Source: Thermaurantimonas sp046299575 (GTDB lineage: Bacteria > Bacteroidota > Bacteroidia > Flavobacteriales > Schleiferiaceae). From it: a stretch of DNA of 30,696 nucleotides. The notes under the pieces are model-generated. The model was not told where the DNA came from and did no database searches. It saw only the letters and a list, made by a program, of their open reading frames with translations. A program made the translations under genes and the position numbers. This document shows, piece after piece, positions 14,986 to 22,801 of the stretch (positions within the stretch are counted from its first letter, which is position 1; each line of letters opens with the position of its first letter). Where the stretch lies: positions 1 to 30,696 of the forward strand of contig NZ_JBKBHX010000010.1 in assembly GCF_046299575.1 (NCBI RefSeq), read 5' to 3'.

Positions 14986-17844
14986 TTACTCAACATACGA
15001 AGAGATTGGTTCACAGGTACATACGAGGTTTCTGTCACCATAAGCGTCATCTACTCGTCGCACGGAGGGCCAAAACTTGTTTTCACCCACATAGTCGAGC
15101 GGAAAAGCTGCAATTTTTCTTGAATAAGGTAGTGACCACTCTTCTGCTGTAAGCATCTCGAGGGTGTGAGGTGCGTTTTTCAGTAAGTTGTTGTTTTTAT
15201 CGGCATTGCCAAGGACTATGTCCTCAATTTCTTTCCGAATTGAAATCATTGCTTCACAGAAGCGATCAATCTCGGCTTTGCTCTCGCTTTCAGTGGGTTC
15301 AATCATAAGCGTACCTGCCACCGGGAAGGATACCGTGGGTGCATGAAATCCATAGTCCATCAGACGCTTGGCAATATCTATTACCTCGATGTTGGCATCG
15401 CGCTTGAAGGCTCGGCAGTCGAGAATGAGTTCGTGTGCCACTGTGCCATTTTCTCCGGTGTAGAGTACTGGATAGTGTTTTTCCAAACGGGCCTTGATGT
15501 AGTTGGCATTCAAAATGGCATACTTGGTGGCATTTGTCAGACCTTCTGCACCAAGCATCTTAATGTATGCGTATGAAATAATTAATATCAAGCCACTGCC
15601 ATATGGTGCAGCTGAGATGGGCGTGATAGCATGTTCACCTCCTGTTTTTACAATGGGATGACCTGGCAAGAAGGGTGCTAAATGCTTGGCTACACAAATC
15701 GGCCCCATTCCTGGCCCACCTCCACCGTGCGGAATAGCGAAGGTTTTATGCAAATTCAGGTGGCACACATCAGCTCCAATGGCTGCAGGATTGGTGAGTC
15801 CCACCTGGGCATTCATGTTAGCACCATCCATATACACCTGTCCTCCATGGGCATGGATAATATCGGTTATTTCTTTTACGGCACTTTCAAACACACCGTG
15901 GGTAGAAGGATAGGTGATCATAAGCCCTGCCAATTCATTGCTGTGCCTTTCAGCCAAAGTGCGCAGGTCGTTTACATCGATGTTGCCGTTTTCATCACAT
16001 TTAACCACTACTACTTTCATACCGGCCATTACGGCTGAAGCAGGGTTAGTGCCGTGGGCTGATGATGGGATTAGCACTACGTTGCGATGACCTTCGCCTC
16101 TGTGCTGATGATATGCGCGTATTATCATCAGACCAGCATATTCACCCTGTGCTCCGGAGTTGGGCTGAAGCGATACACTGTCAAACCCGGTGATTATTGC
16201 CAGATCTCTTTCCAGTTCACGGATAATTTGCATGTATCCTTCTACTTGATCAGCTGGTGCAAATGGGTGAATATCCGAAAACTCAGGCCAAGAGAGTGGT
16301 ATCATTTCCGTTGCGGCATTCAGCTTCATAGTGCAGCTTCCTAGGGGTATCATACTATGGTTAAGAGCGAGGTCTTTGCGCTCGAGTTTTTTCAAATAGC
16401 GCATCATCTCGGTTTCGCTGTGATAGCTGTTGAATACCGGATGGGTCAAGAAAGGCGAAGTGCGCAGAAGATCCTCAGGCATTGTGGTTTCTACCTCACC
16501 GGGTAGTGAAACAGAGCTTATTCCCTTCGCCTCAGCAAATACACGAACGATGTCTTCAAGGCTTTCGTCGTAGGTGGCTTCACCTAAGCTGATTGAGACT
16601 GTTTTAGAGTCTATATAGTTGAAATTCATCTTATTGCTCTCAGCTATTTGACGCAATTTCGAGATCTCCACTTCGCCCAGATCGATCCGTATAGTGTCGA
16701 AATAACTTTTGTTGAGCTGTTGGTAGCCGAGAGCTTCGAGTGATGAAGAGAGTCGAATAGCGTTGTGGTGAATTCTTCGAGCTATGTGGCGAAGGCCCTC
16801 TGGCCCGTGGTATATAGCATATGCAGCTGCCATTACAGCCAGCAACACCTGAGCCGTACAAATGTTTGATGTAGCCTTTTCGCGTTTGATGTGCTGTTCG
16901 CGTGTTTGCAAGGCCATGCGCAGAGCCGGCTTGCCATCCTTGTCGATAGTTCGACCGATAATTCGACCAGGAATGAAGCGCTTGTATTCTTCCTTAGTCG
17001 CAAAATAGGCTGCATGAGGACCTCCAAAGCCCGGAGGAATACCGAAGCGCTGAGTCGTACCTACTACTACATCTGCGCCCCACTCCCCTGGAGGGGTGAG
17101 TAGTACTAAGCTCAATAAATCGGCTGCTACAATTACATGTATGCCTTGTTCTTTACATATATTTACAAATGCTCTATAATCTTGGATTTCACCGTTTGCG
17201 TCCGGATATTGTATCAGTACGGCGTAAAATTCTTCGAGAGGTTGAAAGGTTCGAAAATCGCCAAATTCAAGTTCAATTCCCAGAGGAGTAGCCCTTGTTT
17301 GTAGCAATGCTTTAGTTTGAGGGAATATGCTTTCGCTTACAAAAATCTTATGGCTGTTGAGTTTTTCTTTGGATCGTGCTGAGTGAAGCATCGTCATGGC
17401 TTCGGCAGCTGCAGTGGCCTCATCCAGAAGTGAAGCATTAGCTATCTCCATACCTGTAAGGTCGCAGACCATCGTCTGATAGTTCAGCAGCATCTCCATG
17501 CGACCTTGAGCTATTTCGGCTTGATATGGTGTGTAAGCTGTGTACCATCCCGGGTTTTCAAAAATGTTTCTTTGAATAACTCCCGGCAGCACAGTCCCAT
17601 AATAGCCCATACCGATGTAGTTTCGGAACAACTTGTTTTTTCCTGCGATCTTTTTCAGGTGGGTCAAAAAAGTTCTTTCAGTCTTTGGAGCATCGAGTCC
17701 CTCAAGCGGCTTTATCCGAATGTTTTCAGGTACAGTTTTAAAAATTAATTCGTCTAACGACGAAACCCCAATCTCACGGAGCATTTCAGCTTCATCTTCC
17801 TCTCTGATGCCTATATGCCGATAGGCGAATGAATTGTAATTCAT
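14986..17844 (-). CDS. gcvP: Glycine dehydrogenase (decarboxylating), P-protein of the glycine cleavage system
   Basis: This PLP enzyme decarboxylates glycine and transfers the aminomethyl group to lipoyl-GcvH. With the ATG at 17844 the protein is 952 residues, the size of a fused (single-chain) P-protein. A start three codons upstream would be TTG and is less likely. Visible family features are the N-terminal FAYRHIGIREEDE, GMGYYGTVLPGVIQRNIFENP, the glycine-rich RFGIPPGFGGPHAAYFA, and the second-half catalytic site HLNLHKTFAIPHGGGGPGMGP, where the PLP lysine is near residue 700. MIPLGSCTMKLN and PSSAHGTNPASAVMAG are also present. The gcvT and gcvH genes are not in the window. A good promoter lies about 60 bases upstream. 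Confidence 0.97.
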   Translation of the reverse strand: MNYNSFAYRHIGIREEDEAEMLREIGVSSLDELIFKTVPENIRIKPLEGLDAPKTERTFLTHLKKIAGKNKLFRNYIGMGYYGTVLPGVIQRNIFENPGWYTAYTPYQAEIAQGRMEMLLNYQTMVCDLTGMEIANASLLDEATAAAEAMTMLHSARSKEKLNSHKIFVSESIFPQTKALLQTRATPLGIELEFGDFRTFQPLEEFYAVLIQYPDANGEIQDYRAFVNICKEQGIHVIVAADLLSLVLLTPPGEWGADVVVGTTQRFGIPPGFGGPHAAYFATKEEYKRFIPGRIIGRTIDKDGKPALRMALQTREQHIKREKATSNICTAQVLLAVMAAAYAIYHGPEGLRHIARRIHHNAIRLSSSLEALGYQQLNKSYFDTIRIDLGEVEISKLRQIAESNKMNFNYIDSKTVSISLGEATYDESLEDIVRVFAEAKGISSVSLPGEVETTMPEDLLRTSPFLTHPVFNSYHSETEMMRYLKKLERKDLALNHSMIPLGSCTMKLNAATEMIPLSWPEFSDIHPFAPADQVEGYMQIIRELERDLAIITGFDSVSLQPNSGAQGEYAGLMIIRAYHQHRGEGHRNVVLIPSSAHGTNPASAVMAGMKVVVVKCDENGNIDVNDLRTLAERHSNELAGLMITYPSTHGVFESAVKEITDIIHAHGGQVYMDGANMNAQVGLTNPAAIGADVCHLNLHKTFAIPHGGGGPGMGPICVAKHLAPFLPGHPIVKTGGEHAITPISAAPYGSGLILIISYAYIKMLGAEGLTNATKYAILNANYIKARLEKHYPVLYTGENGTVAHELILDCRAFKRDANIEVIDIAKRLMDYGFHAPTVSFPVAGTLMIEPTESESKAEIDRFCEAMISIRKEIEDIVLGNADKNNNLLKNAPHTLEMLTAEEWSLPYSRKIAAFPLDYVGENKFWPSVRRVDDAYGDRNLVCTCEPISSYVE

Positions 17845-17903
17845 AAGATTCAATTGTATAAGTTGTATTATTTACCGTTAAAATGTCTGTTTGTTTTACA
17901 ATG

Positions 17904-17932
17904 CAAATGTAATTGGGCACAATGCTTTTCAA
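17904..17932 (-). promoter_or_regulatory. Bacteroidota-type promoter of gcvP
   Basis: On the minus strand TTG (17932-17930), 18 bases, then TACATTTG (17911-17904). This is the best match in the window to the TTTG-N19-21-TAnnTTTG consensus, one base short in spacing. It predicts a leader of about 50 bases before the ATG at 17844, supporting that start. No glycine-riboswitch-like structure is apparent in that short leader. Confidence 0.6.
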
Positions 17933-17973
17933 TGTACAGCTGAAAGGATAATTCGAACACAATATCAACTACA

Positions 17974-19683
17974 TTACATTTTTAATCCATTGATTACCAA
18001 TACGATGCTTTCAAGGTGGTCACCAATACGCTCTAAGTCGTTCACAACATCCAGATAAAGTAAACCCACTTGGGTGTTCATTTGATTGTTTGAGATGTCT
18101 TTTAGGTAATTAGCTCTAAAATCTTTGTAGAGGTCATTGATCTGTAATTCGATTTGTTCGGAATCCATTAATTTTTCTTCGCTTTTTTCAAAAGAATATA
18201 CACTGTCTTTCATCACCTCAAAACTGCGCTCAACAAGCATCATAAGTTGTAAAATGTCGTTGCGCTGTTTGGGTGTAAAGAACATTTTGTTTTCTTTCTT
18301 TCTCCTGAAATTGACGGCTATGCGCAAAGTAAGATCAGTAATTCGCTCCAAATAGCTCACTACGCTGAGCATTTTGCGAATTAGAATGGAAATTTCTGCT
18401 CCGGCATCCTGACCATTAACTTTGAGTAAAAATTCGGTAAATTTTACTGATGCTCGATCGGTTTTATTTTCATAATCAAGAATTTTTTCAAACTTTTTTT
18501 CAAAGGTTTCGCTTTCGATTTCATTCATTATTTCAGAGAGTAATACGAATGATTTTTCAGCATTTACGGCATATTTGTAAATTTCCTTTTCAGCCTCTAA
18601 GTAATTAAGTGAAGGGGTCCCAACGATATAGTTCGAAATAAATTCTATTTCTGTTTGTTCATCTTCTGTTTTTGATGGATAGATTTTCAAACAAAGTTTT
18701 TGAATTTGATCGATAAAAGGCAAGAGTAAAATGGTATTTGTAATATTAAAAAGTGAGTGAAATATTGGAATGCCTTTTACTAAGCCTTCAGAAGAATCGA
18801 ATGGTGTTATGCCTGTAATAAAATGTGTAATTTCCGTAGAAATATTTATAAGAGGAACAAAAAAGAGAATGGCCCAAAAAACACCAATTACATTAAAAAT
18901 AGTATGCGCTATGGCAGCTCTTTTTCCTTGAATATTAGCAAGTAAGGCAGCTAAATTGGCTGTGGTAGTCGTTCCAATGTTTTCACCCAAAACAATAGCT
19001 GCAGCTATCGGAAAAGTAATCAGATTTTCAGAAGCAAAAATGATGGTTACAGCTATGGCAGCAGTAGAAGATTGTAAAAAAATTGACAACAAAACACCAA
19101 TGAAGATGAAAAAAAGTATTAGAAACAAGTTTTGAAGAGTAAAGTTCAGGTTTATGTCATAGAGAGAAATCCATTCGAAAAATTCGGTAGTTGATTCAAT
19201 TAAAATTGTATTGTTTTGCATAAATTTTAATCCGACAAAAAACAGCGAAAGACCTACAATCATCTCGCCGTAATAACGTATTTTTTTTGTTTTGAAAAAC
19301 AGCATTATTACACCCGGAATACTCAATATATATGCATAATCGATTAAGTTGAATGTACCCAAGCCTAAGTAAGAAATAATCCATGCAGTAAGTGTGGTGC
19401 CAATATTTGCTCCCATAATCAATGGAATCGACTGAAAAAGGGATATTACACCTGCACTTGAAAAGCCTACAATCATCACTGTAGTGGCCGATGATGATTG
19501 TACTAAAATTGTTGCTAATGCTCCAGAAAATACACCCAGAATACGGCTTTTTGTCATGAAATTTAACACCTTACGGAAGCGAAGTCCTGCCACTTTTTGC
19601 AGGCCTTCGCTCAATACTTTCATGCCATAAATAAAAATGGCTAGGCCTCCAAGTAAATTGAGTATGATCAGTGTGATATTCAC
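17974..19683 (-). CDS. Na/Pi cotransporter family protein with C-terminal PhoU-like domain
   Basis: The 569-residue inner-membrane protein has two copies of the SLC34-type repeat: FIYGMKVLSEGLQKVAGL with ILVQSSSATTVMIVGF in the first, and SIFLQSSTAAIAVTI in the second. Both contain the QSS motif of sodium/phosphate cotransporters. About eight to ten hydrophobic segments occupy residues 1-330. The C-terminal 200 residues are soluble, helical and charged and resemble a PhoU domain (YAVNAEKSFVLLSEIMNEIE, YLDVVNDLERIGDHLESI). The likely role is sodium-coupled phosphate transport or regulation; the ion is inferred from family. The GTG start (19683) overlaps the rdgB stop by 4 bases (GTGA), indicating coupled translation at the end of the rlmH-rdgB operon. 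Confidence 0.9.
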   Translation of the reverse strand: MNITLIILNLLGGLAIFIYGMKVLSEGLQKVAGLRFRKVLNFMTKSRILGVFSGALATILVQSSSATTVMIVGFSSAGVISLFQSIPLIMGANIGTTLTAWIISYLGLGTFNLIDYAYILSIPGVIMLFFKTKKIRYYGEMIVGLSLFFVGLKFMQNNTILIESTTEFFEWISLYDINLNFTLQNLFLILFFIFIGVLLSIFLQSSTAAIAVTIIFASENLITFPIAAAIVLGENIGTTTTANLAALLANIQGKRAAIAHTIFNVIGVFWAILFFVPLINISTEITHFITGITPFDSSEGLVKGIPIFHSLFNITNTILLLPFIDQIQKLCLKIYPSKTEDEQTEIEFISNYIVGTPSLNYLEAEKEIYKYAVNAEKSFVLLSEIMNEIESETFEKKFEKILDYENKTDRASVKFTEFLLKVNGQDAGAEISILIRKMLSVVSYLERITDLTLRIAVNFRRKKENKMFFTPKQRNDILQLMMLVERSFEVMKDSVYSFEKSEEKLMDSEQIELQINDLYKDFRANYLKDISNNQMNTQVGLLYLDVVNDLERIGDHLESIVLVINGLKM

Positions 19684-20264
19684 TGTTTGCTATTTTGAAG
19701 AAATTCAAGAAATTTTTCTAAGGCTTTTTTTCGATGACTAATCAAATTTTTTTCGTCTAAAGTCATCTCTGCAAATGTTTTATTAAAACCATTAGGTAAA
19801 AAAACAGGATCATATCCGAAGCCTTGATTACCTCTCGGAGAGTCGATTATTACGCCTTTTACCTCCCCTTCGAAGTAGTGCACTTCTCCTTTTCTTATAA
19901 AACAAAGCACCGTTACAAAGCGAGCAGTTCGATCGGCAGCAGTTTGTAATTCAGCAAGCAGTTTTTTAATATTTTTTCGCGCGTTACCCTCCGGACCAGC
20001 ATAGCGCGCTGAATACACACCGGGAGCACCGTTAAGAGCAGATACTTCGAGCCCGGTGTCATCGGCCAGTACGGCATTGAATCCTTTTTTTCTCAAAAAA
20101 TCGGCTTTCAAAAAGGCATTTTCTTTCAACGTTGTACCCGTTTCAGGTATGTCTGCCTCTATTCCGGCTTCTTTCATGCTTTTGATGCGCATATTTAGTG
20201 GAAGCATAGAGGCAATTTCTTCCAATTTATGCACATTGTTGCTAGCAAAAACGATGTCAATCAT
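19680..20264 (-). CDS. rdgB: Non-canonical purine NTP pyrophosphatase (XTP/dITP diphosphatase)
   Basis: This Ham1/RdgB-family enzyme hydrolyses dITP, XTP and ITP to monophosphates, keeping deaminated purines out of nucleic acids. The 194-residue protein has the substrate-binding FASNNVHKLEEI at residues 5-16, the active-site ADDTGLEV followed by ALNGAPGVYSARYAG, GFGYDPVFLPNG and the C-terminal SHRKKAL. The length is typical. The ATG at 20264 overlaps the end of rlmH by 8 bases and its stop overlaps the transporter start by 4, so the three genes form one tightly packed operon. Confidence 0.95.
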   Translation of the reverse strand: MIDIVFASNNVHKLEEIASMLPLNMRIKSMKEAGIEADIPETGTTLKENAFLKADFLRKKGFNAVLADDTGLEVSALNGAPGVYSARYAGPEGNARKNIKKLLAELQTAADRTARFVTVLCFIRKGEVHYFEGEVKGVIIDSPRGNQGFGYDPVFLPNGFNKTFAEMTLDEKNLISHRKKALEKFLEFLQNSKQ

Positions 20265-20727
20265 GATGGTATGGATGGTTGTGAAGAATAGTAAAAGCTC
20301 TGTAGAGCTGCTCCAAAACTATGACTCTCACCAGTTGATGGCTAAAAGTCATTTTTGATAACGATACAATCTTTTTTGCCTTTGAATAAAGTTCGGTATG
20401 AAATCCATATGCACCGCCAATTACCCATAGTGAATGCCGCACGGAGTCGTTTTGCATCTGACCGATAAAAGATGCTAGTTCTCTGCTGCTCAGCTGTTTT
20501 CCTCTCTCATCGAAGAGTATTAAGTAATCAATACCTTCCTTTTCACGCATGATGAGCTCCATTTCAGCTTTCTGAATAGAAGCGATATCGGCATTCGCCA
20601 ATTTTTTGGGCTCTTGTTTAAGGTATTCAAATCGGGTATAGTGGCGTAGCTTGGGTAGGTAGTAGGCCTCAGCTTCATTTACATAGCTGATGTTTGACTT
20701 ACCAATCGTGAGAAGGGAAATTTTCAA
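20257..20727 (-). CDS. rlmH: 23S rRNA pseudouridine-1915 N3-methyltransferase, TTG start
   Basis: This SPOUT-class methyltransferase methylates pseudouridine 1915 in helix 69 of 23S rRNA using S-adenosylmethionine. Family features are the opening KISLLTIGKS, the middle LILFDERGKQLSSRELASFI, the knot region LWVIGGAYGFHTELYSKA and the C-terminal KMTFSHQLVRVIVLEQLYRAFTILHNHPYHHD (read in two parts). The family starts within a residue or two of KISL; the only start codon there is TTG at 20727, giving 156 residues, the normal size. A longer frame reaches a GTG at 20796, but this would run over the nadC start and over the predicted promoter at 20754-20761. Confidence 0.93.
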   Translation of the reverse strand: MKISLLTIGKSNISYVNEAEAYYLPKLRHYTRFEYLKQEPKKLANADIASIQKAEMELIMREKEGIDYLILFDERGKQLSSRELASFIGQMQNDSVRHSLWVIGGAYGFHTELYSKAKKIVSLSKMTFSHQLVRVIVLEQLYRAFTILHNHPYHHD

Positions 20728-20753
20728 ATTCGTAGGGCTGAATGTAACCTTTG

Positions 20754-20761
20754 CAAAAGTA
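20754..20761 (-). promoter_or_regulatory. -7 element (TACTTTTG) of the rlmH-rdgB operon, abutting a divergent element
   Basis: TACTTTTG on the minus strand fits TAnnTTTG and gives a leader of about 20 bases to the TTG start at 20727. Directly next to it on the plus strand is TAACCTTTG (20745-20753), an imperfect core facing nadC, so the two divergent promoters meet in TAACCTTTGCAAAAGTA. Confidence 0.5.
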
Positions 20762-20778
20762 TGAAGACGCGATTTTAG

Positions 20779-21645
20779 ATGAATAGACCTAAGCACTTTG
20801 CCACTTTCGAAGAAGAGCTTGATTATTTTTTAAACTATACGCTACAAGAGGACATTGGTTCGGGCGACCACAGCAGCTTAGCCTGCATACCTTCTAATGC
20901 TGTCGGCACTTCCAAATTGCTCGTTAAAGAACAATGCATACTTGCCGGATTAGAAGTAATTGAGCCCATCTTCAAGAAATTAGACCCCGATGCTCGAATC
21001 CAATTTTATAAAGCGGATGGCGCTGTTTGTCAATTGGGTGAAATCGCTTTCGAAGTGACAGCTCGAATTTACGCGCTTCTTTCTGGCGAGCGTCTGATGC
21101 TGAACATTTTACAGCGCATGAGTGGTATTGCCACGCGCACACGTCGGCTGGCCGATATGATCAGCCATACCCGCTGTCGGCTGCTCGATACACGCAAGAC
21201 CACGCCTGGCATGCGCTTTCTGGAAAAAAGAGCTGTGCTTATCGGTGGAGGGGCGAACCACCGCTTTGGTCTCTACGACATGATCATGCTCAAAGACAAC
21301 CACATCGACTTTGCAGGTGGCATTGAAAAAGCCATAAGAAAAACCCATCAATACCTTGCCGAAAAAAATCTCTCTCTGAAAATTGAAGTCGAGTGCCGAA
21401 ACCTCAACGAAGTGGAACAGGTTTTGACCGTGGGTGGCGTGGATCGCATCATGTTCGACAACTTTTCACCTTCCATGATTGTGGAAGCCTTAAAGCTAGT
21501 GAACGGAAAAATGGAAACTGAAGCCTCAGGCGGTATATCCGAACAAAATATCGTTGAATATGCAGAAACTGGTGTCGATTTTATTTCGATGGGAGCGCTT
21601 ACCCACAGTGTGCGATCTGTTGATTTAAGTTTTAAGGCAGGATGA
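20779..21645 (+). CDS. nadC: Nicotinate-nucleotide pyrophosphorylase (quinolinate phosphoribosyltransferase)
   Basis: This cytoplasmic enzyme converts quinolinate and PRPP to nicotinate mononucleotide in de novo NAD synthesis. The 288-residue protein shows the family pattern: LQEDIGSGDHSS near residue 24, LSGERLMLNILQRMSGIATRT, DTRKTTPGMRFLEKRAVLIGGG (read as two parts), the catalytic LKDNHI, IEVECRNLNE, MFDNFSP and EASGGIS. The length is typical. The stop overlaps the next gene's ATG by 4 bases (ATGA), indicating coupled translation. The nadA and nadB genes are not in the window. Confidence 0.96.
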   Translation: MNRPKHFATFEEELDYFLNYTLQEDIGSGDHSSLACIPSNAVGTSKLLVKEQCILAGLEVIEPIFKKLDPDARIQFYKADGAVCQLGEIAFEVTARIYALLSGERLMLNILQRMSGIATRTRRLADMISHTRCRLLDTRKTTPGMRFLEKRAVLIGGGANHRFGLYDMIMLKDNHIDFAGGIEKAIRKTHQYLAEKNLSLKIEVECRNLNEVEQVLTVGGVDRIMFDNFSPSMIVEALKLVNGKMETEASGGISEQNIVEYAETGVDFISMGALTHSVRSVDLSFKAG

Positions 21646-22601
21646 AGATTTGGAGTTCTCTAATTTTAAAATACAAAAATTTTATCCATGTTATAAAGGT
21701 GTATTTTCAATGGTTTTTAAAAGTTTTGCGCTTCATCAAAATTCCTTTTTTTCAGGGTCAGAGCCTCTACGATGTGCTTCGATTTTTCTACATTGGCGTA
21801 CTTCAGGGCAATGTAACCTCTCGCGCAGCCAGTGTATCCTTTAGCTTTTTCCTCGCTCTATTTCCGGGAATTATCTTTTTGTTTACTCTTATACCTTACA
21901 TTCCGATTGATGGATTTCAAAAGGTGCTTTTCGAATTACTGCACGAAATCATGCCACCCAATACCTTCGAAGCGGCAGAAAGTACGATCGATGATATTAT
22001 AAACAACAAGCGGGGAGGGCTGCTTTCCTTTGGTTTTATAGCCGCACTGATTTTTGCTACCAACGGTACAAACGCTCTGATCAGCAATTTCAACGCGAGT
22101 GTACATCAGTTTAAAACCCGCGGATTCTGGCGTCAGGAGCTGGTGGCCATTTTTCTCACGCTGCTGTTATCGGTTCTCTTCATTATTGGTATTGCCCTGA
22201 TTATTTTTACCGAAGGCTTCACCGACTGGCTCATTGAAATCAAAGTCATCCCGGCCGATCTGAAATCTTTTCTGCGAATAGGACGGAATGCTTCCCTCGT
22301 AGCCGTGATCTTTTTTGCCATTTCGCTGCTCTATTACTTCGGCCCTGCAGACCGCAGCCTTTTCAAATTTTTTTCACCTGGTTCCATTTTGGCCACGCTA
22401 CTTATACTGCTCGGTTCCGAATTGTTTAGCTATTACATCAACAATTTCAACCAATACAACCGCCTATATGGATCTATAGGTACTTTGCTCATCATCCTTC
22501 TTTGGATTTATGTGAACTCGCTCATCCTTATCATAGGTTTTGAATTCAACGCCGGTATAGCAGCTGCCCGGCGCAATGAAATAAAAAAACTTCTAAGCTG
22601 A
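21642..22601 (+). CDS. YihY/UPF0761 family inner-membrane protein
   Basis: The 319-residue polytopic protein has about six membrane segments (roughly residues 65-90, 130-150, 170-195, 220-240, 255-275, 285-305). It carries the family signatures SRAASVSFSFFLALFPGIIFLFT near residue 60 (read in two parts), the middle NGTNALISNFN and the C-terminal NRLYGSIGTLLIILLWIYVN, FEFNAGIAAAR. Members were once annotated as ribonuclease BN or BrkB, but the biochemical role is not established. The ATG overlaps the nadC stop by 4 bases. A weak hairpin (ATTCT/AGAAT, 22601-22615) follows the stop. Confidence 0.88.
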   Translation: MKIWSSLILKYKNFIHVIKVYFQWFLKVLRFIKIPFFQGQSLYDVLRFFYIGVLQGNVTSRAASVSFSFFLALFPGIIFLFTLIPYIPIDGFQKVLFELLHEIMPPNTFEAAESTIDDIINNKRGGLLSFGFIAALIFATNGTNALISNFNASVHQFKTRGFWRQELVAIFLTLLLSVLFIIGIALIIFTEGFTDWLIEIKVIPADLKSFLRIGRNASLVAVIFFAISLLYYFGPADRSLFKFFSPGSILATLLILLGSELFSYYINNFNQYNRLYGSIGTLLIILLWIYVNSLILIIGFEFNAGIAAARRNEIKKLLS

Positions 22602-22659
22602 TTCTCCTGTAGAATGGATTTTTACCATTGTGTAAACAGACAGTTTTGAGTCGCAACAC

Positions 22660-22667
22660 TACTTTTG
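22660..22667 (+). promoter_or_regulatory. -7 element (TACTTTTG) upstream of tRNA-Arg
   Basis: TACTTTTG fits TAnnTTTG and ends 22 bases before the tRNA. There is no well-spaced -33 TTG. It would drive the tRNA and possibly the ABC-F gene that follows 40 bases after it. Confidence 0.45.
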
Positions 22668-22689
22668 TCAGCCAAAAAATAACACAACA

Positions 22690-22761
22690 GGCTTCATAGT
22701 ACAATGGATAGTACGTGGGTCTCCGGAACCCAAGATTCCAGTTCGATTCTGGATGAAGCCA
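22690..22761 (+). tRNA. tRNA-Arg (anticodon CCG)
   Basis: The sequence folds as a standard cloverleaf. The acceptor is GGCTTCA/TGAAGCC with discriminator A (22761). The D arm is GTAC-AATGGATA-GTAC. The anticodon stem is TGGGT/ACCCA with loop CTCCGGA, which places anticodon CCG at 22723-22725. The T arm is TCCAG-TTCGATT-CTGGA. The 3' CCA is not encoded beyond the discriminator. It decodes CGG arginine codons. Confidence 0.95.
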
Positions 22762-22801
22762 CTGGATTATCAAGATTTTAGCGCAATTAGCTCTTTTACA
22801 A

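Noticed and set aside
20728..20796. Upstream extension of rlmH to a GTG at 20796
   Set aside because: It overlaps the divergent nadC start and the predicted promoter, and adds 23 residues absent from the family.
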